A stretch of 8,871 nt of DNA, from NCBI GenBank assembly GCA_027030605.1, contig JALVEV010000204.1, positions 1 to 8,871 on the forward strand, given 5' to 3'. Under the pieces are notes generated by a model. The model was not told the DNA's origin, made no database searches, and saw nothing but the letters and a program-made list of their open reading frames with translations. The DNA is from Campylobacteraceae bacterium. GTDB taxonomy: Bacteria > Campylobacterota > Campylobacteria > Campylobacterales > Sulfurovaceae. Position numbers and translations under genes: made by a program. Each line of letters begins with the position of its first letter. Position 1 is the first letter of the stretch. This document shows positions 1-6,610 of the stretch, piece after piece.

Positions 1-1510
1 GCTCTCTATTTTTCTGTATAATTTTAATAGAGTCTTTTACTTTACTAAAGGTTATAGGTTTATAGATAATCTGTGAAAAAGAAGGAGCAATATCTTGAAT
101 TTTAAATCTATTTTCAAGTTTGGTTACCAATATAAGAGGAAGTTCTGAACTATATTGAGCAACAATACGTTGAATCTCCTCTTTGTCAATCTGTTCATAG
201 TGAATATAGAGTATATCAAGAGAGTTAGATTCTGCCTCTTTACAAGCAACAAAACTCTCAAATGACTCTAAAGTAACTCCTCGAACACTAGATAGATAGC
301 CTGTTAAATACTTATGAGACTTATCTATTTGTAGATTTGATGGAGCATAGAGTCCAACCTTTACTCCTTTTACTATTTCGTTTTGGAGTATCTCTTTTTG
401 AGCTAAATTTAAAGTGAATGAAACAGTAGTTCCTCTCCCCTCAAGGCTCTCTAAATTTAACTCTCCTCCCAATAGATTAACCCATGAATGAGCAAGAGTA
501 AGCCCTAACCCTGCACCTGAAAATTCACAAGTATTGGAGTTGTCGGCTTGGGTAAATGCAGAAAATACTCTCTTTTGCTCCTCTTGGCTCATTCCAACTC
601 CTGTATCGGTCACTTCAAACTTTATAGCTACTACCCCTTTTTTAGAACTCTCTTTTGTAATAGATACAACAACTTGACCTTTTGCTTTCGTAAATTTAAG
701 AGCATTGGAGATAAGATTCATAAGCACCTGTTTAATCTTTTCAGAGTCACTCTCTACCAATAGATAAGAGAGTGCTGGGTCAATCCACAAAAGAAACTCT
801 ATCTCTTTTTTAGAAGCCTCTACTGCATAGAGATGAGCAAAACTCTCAAAAACTTCAAAAACATTAAAATAGTTATTCTCAACCTCAAGTTGCCCACTCT
901 GTGTTTGTGCAACATCTACTATATTGTTAACAACACTCAATAGCTCTTTTGAACTTTTAGAGATTGTCTCTACAAAATCTCTCTGTTCATTATCTAATTT
1001 AGTAGATGAGAGTATTTTTGAAAATCCTAAAATTCCATTGATGGGGGTACGTAGCTCATGTGAGATATTAGACAAGAAAAGTGTCTTAGCTTCATTTGCC
1101 ACATCTGCTTGTTTTGTATGCTCTTGTAGCTCTTTTATCATTTTTGAGATTAATCCATATACTTCCGTATGGTTCTTCTCTTTTAACATCTGTTTAAACT
1201 GATTAATCTTTTGAGTGTTAGAAGAGTGTTTAATCTCCTCTAATAGGTTCTCTAACCCCTCACTACTATCATTAGTTTGCATAAAAAAGTAATCTCTCTT
1301 TAATACAACAATCAATAAAGAGAGAAAAAGTACAAAAGCTGAAATAAACATTGTAATTTTATGTGCAAAAGCTTTATTGTTATCAATAGTTTGTAACTCA
1401 CTATAATTGATATAAGAGGTATAAAAAATAGATAATGAAGTAATAACCAACAATATAAAAATAGACAGTGTAATAATCTCTAAACGTCTTTTACTCCATA
1501 ACTCTCCCAT
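1..1510 (-). CDS. Membrane sensor histidine kinase, probably hybrid; C-terminal part lies beyond the left edge
   Basis: This open frame starts at ATG 1510 and runs off the window, giving 503 complete codons. The start is supported by AGGAG (1522-1518) seven bases upstream. Two membrane segments (about residues 12-30 and 52-71) enclose a loop of only about 20 residues, so there is no large periplasmic sensor domain. A cytoplasmic linker (72-140) leads to the dimerisation/phosphoacceptor helix with SHELRTP (His151). The ATP-binding domain has an N box (Asn265, Asn269), a G1 box DTGVGM (302-307), an F box and a G2 box GAGLGL (332-337). Residues about 382-495 form a receiver-like fold without the acidic pocket. 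It is a paralogue of the kinase at 2676-5069 and aligns with it over its whole length; by that comparison a true receiver domain should follow just outside the window. The segment before the G2 box, NTCEFSG, departs from the usual RKYGG form. The signal sensed is unknown. Confidence 0.93.
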   Translation of the reverse strand, partial: MGELWSKRRLEIITLSIFILLVITSLSIFYTSYINYSELQTIDNNKAFAHKITMFISAFVLFLSLLIVVLKRDYFFMQTNDSSEGLENLLEEIKHSSNTQKINQFKQMLKEKNHTEVYGLISKMIKELQEHTKQADVANEAKTLFLSNISHELRTPINGILGFSKILSSTKLDNEQRDFVETISKSSKELLSVVNNIVDVAQTQSGQLEVENNYFNVFEVFESFAHLYAVEASKKEIEFLLWIDPALSYLLVESDSEKIKQVLMNLISNALKFTKAKGQVVVSITKESSKKGVVAIKFEVTDTGVGMSQEEQKRVFSAFTQADNSNTCEFSGAGLGLTLAHSWVNLLGGELNLESLEGRGTTVSFTLNLAQKEILQNEIVKGVKVGLYAPSNLQIDKSHKYLTGYLSSVRGVTLESFESFVACKEAESNSLDILYIHYEQIDKEEIQRIVAQYSSELPLILVTKLENRFKIQDIAPSFSQIIYKPITFSKVKDSIKIIQKNRE

Positions 1511-1579
1511 AATTTCACTCCTATAATAAAATAATATTTTTTTAAGTTTATCTTATCTTCATAATAGTAATACTTAAAA

Positions 1580-1610
1580 ATTATATTAAAGTATTTATTA
1601 TGTTTCACAA
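1580..1610 (-). promoter_or_regulatory. Putative promoter of the left histidine kinase
   Basis: On the minus strand a perfect TATAAT (1585-1580) lies about 70 bases before the kinase start codon. A loose -35 candidate TTGTGA (1610-1605) is 19 bases upstream, which is long. Transcription would begin near 1573 and give a leader of about 60 nt. The assignment rests on sequence match alone in very A/T-rich DNA. Confidence 0.4.
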
Positions 1611-1662
1611 TTATCACACAATAGTTAACTCCTGTTTTTTAGCATATTTTTTATGTTTAAAT

Positions 1663-1672
1663 TTGGTATAAT
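1663..1672 (+). promoter_or_regulatory. Extended -10 promoter of holA
   Basis: TTGGTATAAT (1663-1672) contains a perfect -10 hexamer TATAAT (1667-1672) preceded by TGG. T-rich blocks lie upstream (around 1635-1640 and 1646-1652) with no good -35 box, the usual form of housekeeping sigma promoters in Campylobacterota. The predicted transcription start is near 1679, about 25 bases before the holA ATG at 1704. Confidence 0.65.
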
Positions 1673-1688
1673 CTATCAATCAATAGCA

Positions 1689-1693
1689 AAGGA
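1689..1693 (+). promoter_or_regulatory. Ribosome binding site that sets the holA start
   Basis: AAGGA lies ten bases before ATG 1704. An in-frame ATG at 1653 would lie upstream of the TATAAT box and has no comparable site, so 1704 is chosen as the start. Confidence 0.7.
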
Positions 1694-1703
1694 TAATAAG
1701 CAG

Positions 1704-2681
1704 ATGTACCAAAGAGAGTTTGAAAATTTACTAAGTACTACACCTCCTAGAGCTATGCTCTTTTTTGGAGAGAATGAGTATCAGATTGCTAACTATCTTC
1801 AATACTATATCAACATTACTAACTCTGCTGAGTCTATGCTCTCCTTGTACTATGATGAGTACTCATTTGAAAGGGCAAAAGCTTACCTCTCTCAATCATC
1901 ACTCTTTGGTGGAACTAACCTGCTTATTGTAAAACGTGATAAGAAAATTCCCAAAAAAGAGTTGGATGTTTTGATAGAGTTAGTGGGAAAAAATGCTGAC
2001 AACTTTTTTCTGTTTCACTATCAAGGCTCTGCTACTAATGCTAAGAGTCTTCAAAACTCATTTTCACCTAAAAAGGGAGCTAACTGGTTACGTCTGTTTG
2101 AACCAAATATGCGAGAGAGTATTGAGATTTTACAACGAAAAGCAAAAAATATTGGATTAGAGATTGACCACTATGCTCTACAGCACCTTATGTTAGTACT
2201 AAATAACAATATTGCTCTATGTGCCAATGAGTTAAATAAGTTAGCTATTTTAGGAGAGAGAGTTACCTCTAAAGATATTGATAGATTGGTCTACTCTACA
2301 GCTCCTTTAGAAACAGAACAGCTACTGATAGAACTCTTTGAGAAAAAGCCTATAGTACAAACAATTACAAAGCTTTTAGAGCTAGGAGAAGACGAGTTCT
2401 CCATCTTGCGTTCAACTCAATTTTTTGTTAACCAAATCTTTCTCTTTCACACTTTTATGAAACTCAATGGGTATATCGACTCTAAAGCCATTTTAGGCTA
2501 CAAATTACCCAAACCTATAGAAGAGCAGAAAGCAAACCTTGCTCTACGAGTCAAAAGCCCTACTCTTTTAAAGATGTTTGAGTACCTCTTAGAGATAGAA
2601 CTAGAGCTAAAAACAACCCCTTCTCAAAATAGAGAGTTGCTTTTGTATGGGGTATTTATTAAGTTACAAAGTCTTTTATGA
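1704..2681 (+). CDS. holA: DNA polymerase III subunit delta
   Basis: A 325-residue protein matching the delta subunit of the DNA polymerase III clamp loader, which opens the sliding-clamp ring so that it can be loaded on primed DNA. Family features visible are the N-terminal LFFGENEYQIANYL (19-32, counterpart of the LYGEEFFL motif), SLFGGTNLLIVK (66-77) as in the usual SLFGxxRLV strand, and the helix ALCANELNKLAIL (171-183, counterpart of the LxNELEKL motif). The length is typical. Like other delta subunits it lacks a Walker A motif. The start at 1704 is preferred over 1653 because the latter lies upstream of the -10 box. The gene has its own promoter and is divergent from the left kinase. 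Its TGA (2679-2681) lies inside the coding end of the convergent kinase, leaving no room for a separate terminator. In H. pylori (from memory) holA lies directly upstream of rpsF; here a kinase gene separates them. Confidence 0.93.
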   Translation: MYQREFENLLSTTPPRAMLFFGENEYQIANYLQYYINITNSAESMLSLYYDEYSFERAKAYLSQSSLFGGTNLLIVKRDKKIPKKELDVLIELVGKNADNFFLFHYQGSATNAKSLQNSFSPKKGANWLRLFEPNMRESIEILQRKAKNIGLEIDHYALQHLMLVLNNNIALCANELNKLAILGERVTSKDIDRLVYSTAPLETEQLLIELFEKKPIVQTITKLLELGEDEFSILRSTQFFVNQIFLFHTFMKLNGYIDSKAILGYKLPKPIEEQKANLALRVKSPTLLKMFEYLLEIELELKTTPSQNRELLLYGVFIKLQSLL

Positions 2682-5069
2682 AGCTTTTGAAAGTTCTATC
2701 ATCTGGTCTACTTTCTCTTTAATACTAGTGTAGTCTGTAACCTTATCGGAGATAAAGGTAAAGTTCTCTTTATCACTAGGGATAACAACGGCTTTTCCAT
2801 CTACAAAAAGCATTGATGGAATATTTTGAGATTTAATATGTTGTGCTACACTATTATGTGCAGTTTCACTGTTAACTCTATCTAAAAGAATACATTTATA
2901 AGAGTTTACATCCATTACATTCTTTAACTCATCAAGATTTTTAACTACATCTACAGAGTAGTCCAACTTCTCTAAAATAGCAGAGATAATCTTTGCCTCC
3001 ATTGGGGTCTCTTTATAGAGCAAAATATCTCTTTTTGAAACATCTAGAAAAGTAGTAGAGCTTGTCTCTTGAAAAAAGAGCTTCAATACACTAATAAACT
3101 TCTCTAAATTAATTGGTTTAGAGACATACTCATCCATTCCCTCTGCCATAAAATGTTCTCTATCACCCTTTAAGGCATTTGCAGTAACAGCAACAATTGG
3201 TGTATGTTCAAGTTGTTTACTCTGCTCAAAGGCAATCATTGCTTTTGTGGCATCAATACCATTCATCACAGGCATCTGTATATCCATAAAAATAATATCA
3301 TACTTATCAGCATCTTTCATATACATACTCAACCCCTCCCTTCCATTGTTAGCACACTCTGAGCTAATTCCAATGTTTTTTAAAGTGTGCTGAATCATCT
3401 TTTGGTTAATCGGGTTATCTTCAACAACTAGTGCATGAATATTTGAAAAGAGTTGTTTAGTATTAGTTGGAGGAGTAATAGTTTTATCTTCTATCTTTAC
3501 CTCCTTATTTTTATATTCAACCAATTGATTAAAAGATTTTTCCACTTTTGAAAAAGTTATTGGTTCATAGATGACTTGTGTAAACGCATTAGATATCTCT
3601 TGAATTGAACGGTGTTTATTTAACTTTGTTACTAAGATAATATTAGAGTGACTACCATGATGCTCTACTATCTGATTTAACTCCTCTTGGTTAATCTTAT
3701 CGTAGTGAATATAGAGTGCATCAAACAGTGAAGAGGAAGCAGAGATACACTCTTCAAATGTTTTAAAACGCATCATTGAAAGATGGGCAAAAGAGAGAAG
3801 ATACTCTTCTAGATAGTGGTCTGAATCTTTTGTACGAACTTCTATTGGTGTATAAATTGCCATTTTCATCGGTTTTATTATTTTATTACGTTCTATCTCT
3901 TTTTTGGGCATCTCTAAAATAAAATAGAAAGAACTTCCCTCTCCTAAATTACTTTCAACTTTTAAAGCACCCCCTAACGCATTAACTAACCCTGCTGAAA
4001 TAGTCAACCCAAGACCAGTTCCTCCATATTTACGAGAGGTACTACTATCTGCTTGAGTAAAGGCTTCAAAAACTTTTTTACTCTGCTCATCAGAAATACC
4101 AACACCTGTATCTTTTACTGTAAATTTAACAGCAATATCATCACCTGATTCAGTAACCTTTTCAATAATAACATCAATAGTTCCCTGATTGTCAGTAAAC
4201 TTCACCGCATTAGAGATAAGATTTATAAGCACCTGTTTAATCTTCCCTGGGTCAGAACGCAGAAGCAAGGAAGAGAAGATAGGGTCAATCCACAATGAAA
4301 AGTCAATATCTTTTTTTGAAGCATTAGCAGCATATGACTCTATGACATTTTCAAACTCCTCCATAGGGTTAAAGTAGACCTCTTCTAACGAAATATAACC
4401 ATTTTCTATTTTAGAAATATCTAAAATATCATTAATAATTGAGAGCAAATCTTCAGAACTCTTACGAATAATCTGTACAAACTCTTTCTGCTCTGCATCT
4501 AAGGTTGTTGAACTTAAAAACTTTGTAAAACCAACAATCCCATTGAGTGGAGTACGAATCTCATGAGACATATTAGCAAGAAATAGACTTTTTGTTCGGT
4601 TAGCATCAGTCGCTAATTCTTGAGTGAGTTGTAGTTCATGAATCATCTCAGACATAAGCTCATAAATCTCGGCATAGTTCTTATTTTTAATCATGCGTTT
4701 AAACTCTTGAACCTTCTCTTGGTCTTGGTAGTCTTCTAGGTCATCTAAAAGTCGTTGAAGATTTTTCTCTTCTAATTTCATATACTTTAAAATATATTTC
4801 CGTCGAGAGAGCATAAATAAAGAGAGGATTAAGACAATAAAGGAGGTTAGCATAATGGTAAGTTGCTCCTCCTTCCGTAAAAAAATATCATTTACTCTTT
4901 CTAAAGCTTTATAATTTACTTCAATATCTACTAAAGCATAGTAGTTCTCATACCCCTTATAAAAAAGAAAAGTTGAACCTAAAATAAGAATAAGATAGAT
5001 AGAAGAGATAATGATTTTAGAGCTATTTACAGCAATAGCTGTTTTAGAAAATTGACTAAGTTCTTTCAT
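2676..5069 (-). CDS. Hybrid sensor histidine kinase with one canonical and two degenerate receiver domains
   Basis: A 797-residue hybrid two-component kinase, numbered from ATG 5069. Two membrane segments (about 19-37 and 70-88) flank a short loop of about 32 residues. A coiled linker leads to SHEIRTP with phosphoacceptor His169. The ATPase domain has an N box (Asn283, Asn287), G1 DTGVGI (320-325), an F box and G2 GGTGLGL (349-355). Residues about 402-515 form a receiver-like module lacking the acidic pocket. A full receiver follows at about 545-665, with Glu550/Asp551, phosphoacceptor Asp596, Thr629 and Lys651. Residues about 681-795 resemble a second degenerate receiver that keeps an Asp (730) but not the acidic pair. 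Phosphate should pass from His169 to Asp596 and then to an HPt protein; none is encoded here, nor is a separate response regulator. GTG 5081 could extend the protein by four residues, but ATG preceded by AAGGTG (5084-5079) is more likely. It is a paralogue of the kinase at 1-1510. The last six bases overlap holA. Confidence 0.95.
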   Translation of the reverse strand: MKELSQFSKTAIAVNSSKIIISSIYLILILGSTFLFYKGYENYYALVDIEVNYKALERVNDIFLRKEEQLTIMLTSFIVLILSLFMLSRRKYILKYMKLEEKNLQRLLDDLEDYQDQEKVQEFKRMIKNKNYAEIYELMSEMIHELQLTQELATDANRTKSLFLANMSHEIRTPLNGIVGFTKFLSSTTLDAEQKEFVQIIRKSSEDLLSIINDILDISKIENGYISLEEVYFNPMEEFENVIESYAANASKKDIDFSLWIDPIFSSLLLRSDPGKIKQVLINLISNAVKFTDNQGTIDVIIEKVTESGDDIAVKFTVKDTGVGISDEQSKKVFEAFTQADSSTSRKYGGTGLGLTISAGLVNALGGALKVESNLGEGSSFYFILEMPKKEIERNKIIKPMKMAIYTPIEVRTKDSDHYLEEYLLSFAHLSMMRFKTFEECISASSSLFDALYIHYDKINQEELNQIVEHHGSHSNIILVTKLNKHRSIQEISNAFTQVIYEPITFSKVEKSFNQLVEYKNKEVKIEDKTITPPTNTKQLFSNIHALVVEDNPINQKMIQHTLKNIGISSECANNGREGLSMYMKDADKYDIIFMDIQMPVMNGIDATKAMIAFEQSKQLEHTPIVAVTANALKGDREHFMAEGMDEYVSKPINLEKFISVLKLFFQETSSTTFLDVSKRDILLYKETPMEAKIISAILEKLDYSVDVVKNLDELKNVMDVNSYKCILLDRVNSETAHNSVAQHIKSQNIPSMLFVDGKAVVIPSDKENFTFISDKVTDYTSIKEKVDQMIELSKAS

Positions 5070-5109
5070 GATTTGTAGCACCTTAAAATATTTATAATAT
5101 AAAATATAT

Positions 5110-5115
5110 ATTATA
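5110..5115 (-). promoter_or_regulatory. Putative -10 box of the hybrid kinase gene
   Basis: Minus-strand TATAAT (5115-5110) would place the transcript start near 5103, with a leader of about 34 nt before ATG 5069. The surroundings (5085-5140) are almost pure A/T, so chance matches are likely and no -35 is evident. Confidence 0.35.
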
Positions 5116-5227
5116 ATTATTAAACTTAATATTAGTTTTATTAAACATTTTTTAATTAGCCACTTTTTTACAAAAATATCCCTTTAATCATTTTAGTTTA
5201 TTCATGTTTTAGCAAAATTGTAGATAG

Positions 5228-5240
5228 GTTATGGTAATAT
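5228..5240 (+). promoter_or_regulatory. Putative promoter of the rpsF-ssb-rpsR operon
   Basis: A -10 candidate TAATAT (5235-5240) is preceded by ATGG, and spaced T-tracts lie upstream (around 5149, 5164, 5190 and 5207) in place of a -35 box, the style expected in Campylobacterota. Transcription would begin near 5247, giving a leader of about 48 nt to the rpsF ATG. Confidence 0.45.
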
Positions 5241-5284
5241 CATGCTTTCAAAATTCTTGCTCAACTAATGGGCTATAAAACCAA

Positions 5285-5289
5285 AAGGA
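5285..5289 (+). promoter_or_regulatory. Ribosome binding site that sets the rpsF start
   Basis: AAGGA lies five bases before ATG 5295. The in-frame ATG at 5268 has no such site, and a start there would add nine residues absent from the bS6 family. Confidence 0.75.
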
Positions 5290-5294
5290 ATACA

Positions 5295-5702
5295 ATGAAC
5301 AACTACGAAACACTGTATGTACTTAAACCTACACTTACAGATGAAGAGACATCAGCTAACATTGCAAAGATTGAAGAGATTCTTGTAAAGAATGGTGCTG
5401 AGATTCTTGCTACCAATAAAATGGGTATGAGAAGACTTGCTTACCCTGTTCAAAAAAATGAGCGTGGTGTCTACACTATCGTTTACTTTAAAGCAACAGG
5501 TAATGTAATTGCTGAGCTTGAAAGAAACTTGAAGTTTAATGAAGAGATTATTAAATACCTTACTATTAAATACACAAAGCAAAAAGAGGTAGCTCAATTT
5601 GAGAAACTTGTAGCAGCTGCAAACCAAGTTAAAGAAGAACCAAAAGCTCAAGAGGCTCCTGCTGAAGCTGAAGAAGTAGCAACAGAAACAACAGAAGCTT
5701 AA
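5295..5702 (+). CDS. rpsF: Small ribosomal subunit protein bS6
   Basis: A 135-residue bS6 protein that pairs with bS18 on the platform of the 30S subunit and binds 16S rRNA. The N-terminal MNNYETLYVLKPTLTDEE and the strand MGMRRLAYPVQKNERGVYTIVYF (45-67) are the typical S6 ferredoxin-like core, and YLTIKYTKQ closes it near residue 96. The tail after about residue 112 is rich in Ala and Glu (EAPAEAEEVATETTEA), a common acidic, probably unstructured S6 extension. First gene of the rpsF-ssb-rpsR operon, with ssb starting 29 bases after its stop. In several bacteria the bS6-bS18 pair represses this operon by binding a leader structure; I see no clear counterpart in the short leader here. Confidence 0.97.
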   Translation: MNNYETLYVLKPTLTDEETSANIAKIEEILVKNGAEILATNKMGMRRLAYPVQKNERGVYTIVYFKATGNVIAELERNLKFNEEIIKYLTIKYTKQKEVAQFEKLVAAANQVKEEPKAQEAPAEAEEVATETTEA

Positions 5703-5731
5703 TAAGAAGCAATTAATTTACGGAGAACCCC

Positions 5732-6286
5732 ATGTATAACAAAGTAGTATTAGTAGGACACCTTACAAGAGATGTTGAGATTAGATACTCTCAAAGTGGT
5801 TCTGCTATTGGTAATGTTGGAATTGCAACAAGCCGAAAGTGGAAAAGCCAAACTGGAGAACAAAAAGAAGAAGTAATGTTCATCGACTTAACATTTTTTG
5901 GAAGAACTGCTGAGATTGCTAATCAATACTTACGCAAGGGGAGCAAAGTTTTAGTAGATGGACGCTTAACATTTCAACAGTGGACAGCACAAGATGGAAC
6001 CAAACGAAGTAAACATGTGATAACGGTAGAGAGCTTACAGATGTTAGATAGTAAAGCTGATGCTATGAACCCTAACAATAACAATGGTTATTATAACCAA
6101 GCTTCTCAAAACAACTACGGTGGAGGAGAACCACAGCAACAGCAAAGCTATGGTCAACCTCAACAGAGTAGTTATGCTCAACCACAAGTGTCACAACAAC
6201 CATCATACAATGCACCACAGCCACAAATGCAACAGCAACCACCTGTACCAGAAATCGACATCGACGATGACGAGATACCATTTTAG
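5732..6286 (+). CDS. ssb: Single-stranded DNA-binding protein
   Basis: A 184-residue SSB that coats single-stranded DNA in replication, repair and recombination. The OB-fold occupies about residues 1-108, with recognisable MYNKVVLVGHLTRDVEIRY (1-19), the FIDLTFFGRTAEIANQYLRKGSKV region (50-73) and VDGRLTFQQW (75-84). A linker rich in Gln, Asn, Pro, Ser and Tyr follows (about 111-172). The protein ends in the acidic tip DIDDDEIPF, which recruits partner proteins such as PriA, RecQ, RecO and DNA polymerase III chi in organisms that have them. The start has GGAG (5722-5725) six bases upstream. It lies between rpsF and rpsR in the classical bacterial operon. The Phe at the C-terminus confirms that the frame is intact. 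Confidence 0.97.
   Translation: MYNKVVLVGHLTRDVEIRYSQSGSAIGNVGIATSRKWKSQTGEQKEEVMFIDLTFFGRTAEIANQYLRKGSKVLVDGRLTFQQWTAQDGTKRSKHVITVESLQMLDSKADAMNPNNNNGYYNQASQNNYGGGEPQQQQSYGQPQQSSYAQPQVSQQPSYNAPQPQMQQQPPVPEIDIDDDEIPF
6062..6247 (+). repeat. Low-complexity CAA/CAG-rich segment encoding the SSB linker
   Basis: Repeated CAA, CAG, AAC and TAT codons encode a linker with runs such as QQQQ (135-138) and QQQ (167-169) and recurrent SY/AQPQ units. The region is coding but compositionally unlike the OB-fold. It produces spurious long open frames in the other phases, at 6084-6347 (+) and 6072-6281 (-). Confidence 0.7.
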
Positions 6287-6295
6287 GAGAAACCC

Positions 6296-6559
6296 ATGGC
6301 AGAAAGAAGAAAGTTCAAAAAAAGATATTGTAAATACTGTGAGATGAAGATTGACTTCATTGACTATAAAGATTTAAATCTACTTAAGTTCTCATTGAGC
6401 GAAAGATTTAAAATTATGCCTAGAAGGCTTACAGGTAACTGTAAACGTCACCAAGAGCTAGTAACAGTAGCAATCAAAAGAGCTAGACAAACAGCACTTA
6501 TTCCATACATTGTAGATAGAAAAAATGTAGTGGAAAACCCATTTGAGTTGATTAAATAG
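6296..6559 (+). CDS. rpsR: Small ribosomal subunit protein bS18
   Basis: An 87-residue bS18, partner of bS6 on the 30S platform. The family core is clear: a basic N-terminus MAERRKFKKRYCKYC, then YKDLNLLKFSLSERFKIMPRR (24-44), TGNCKRHQ (46-53) and VAIKRARQTALIPY (58-71). Cys12, Cys15, Cys49 and His52 could bind one zinc ion, the zinc-binding version of bS18 known from some bacteria. The ribosome binding site AGGAGA (6285-6290) overlaps the ssb stop codon and only nine bases separate the two genes, which indicates translational coupling. Last gene of the operon, followed by a hairpin. Confidence 0.97.
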   Translation: MAERRKFKKRYCKYCEMKIDFIDYKDLNLLKFSLSERFKIMPRRLTGNCKRHQELVTVAIKRARQTALIPYIVDRKNVVENPFELIK

Positions 6560-6580
6560 TTTAATTAACCTCTCTCTCGT

Positions 6581-6600
6581 TCCCTCCATCATCGGAGGGA
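6581..6600. terminator. Hairpin between convergent rpsR and the Deg protease gene
   Basis: A perfect 7-bp G/C-rich stem, TCCCTCC (6581-6587) with GGAGGGA (6594-6600), closes a 6-base loop. It lies 22 bases after the rpsR stop and 11 bases after the stop of the opposing protease gene, so it may serve both. Neither side carries a U-tract, so termination may be weak or the stem may only protect transcript 3' ends. Confidence 0.55.
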
Positions 6601-6610
6601 TACATACTAA

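Noticed and set aside
548..1202. Two plus-strand open frames (548-763 and 924-1202) inside the left kinase
   Set aside because: They lie antisense to an uninterrupted, motif-rich kinase frame, encode no recognisable family and have no ribosome binding sites.
1653..1703. Upstream extension of holA from ATG 1653
   Set aside because: It would start before the promoter -10 box (1667-1672) and has no ribosome binding site; ATG 1704 has both in the right place.
4189..4377. Plus-strand open frame inside the complete hybrid kinase
   Set aside because: It is antisense to the conserved ATPase domain and shows no family features.
5352..5651. Minus-strand open frame opposite rpsF
   Set aside because: It is a shadow of a conserved ribosomal protein gene, without a ribosome binding site or recognisable domain.
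6072..6347. Plus-strand (6084-6347) and minus-strand (6072-6281) frames over the SSB linker
   Set aside because: They are products of the repetitive CAA/CAG composition; both conflict with the intact ssb and rpsR frames.
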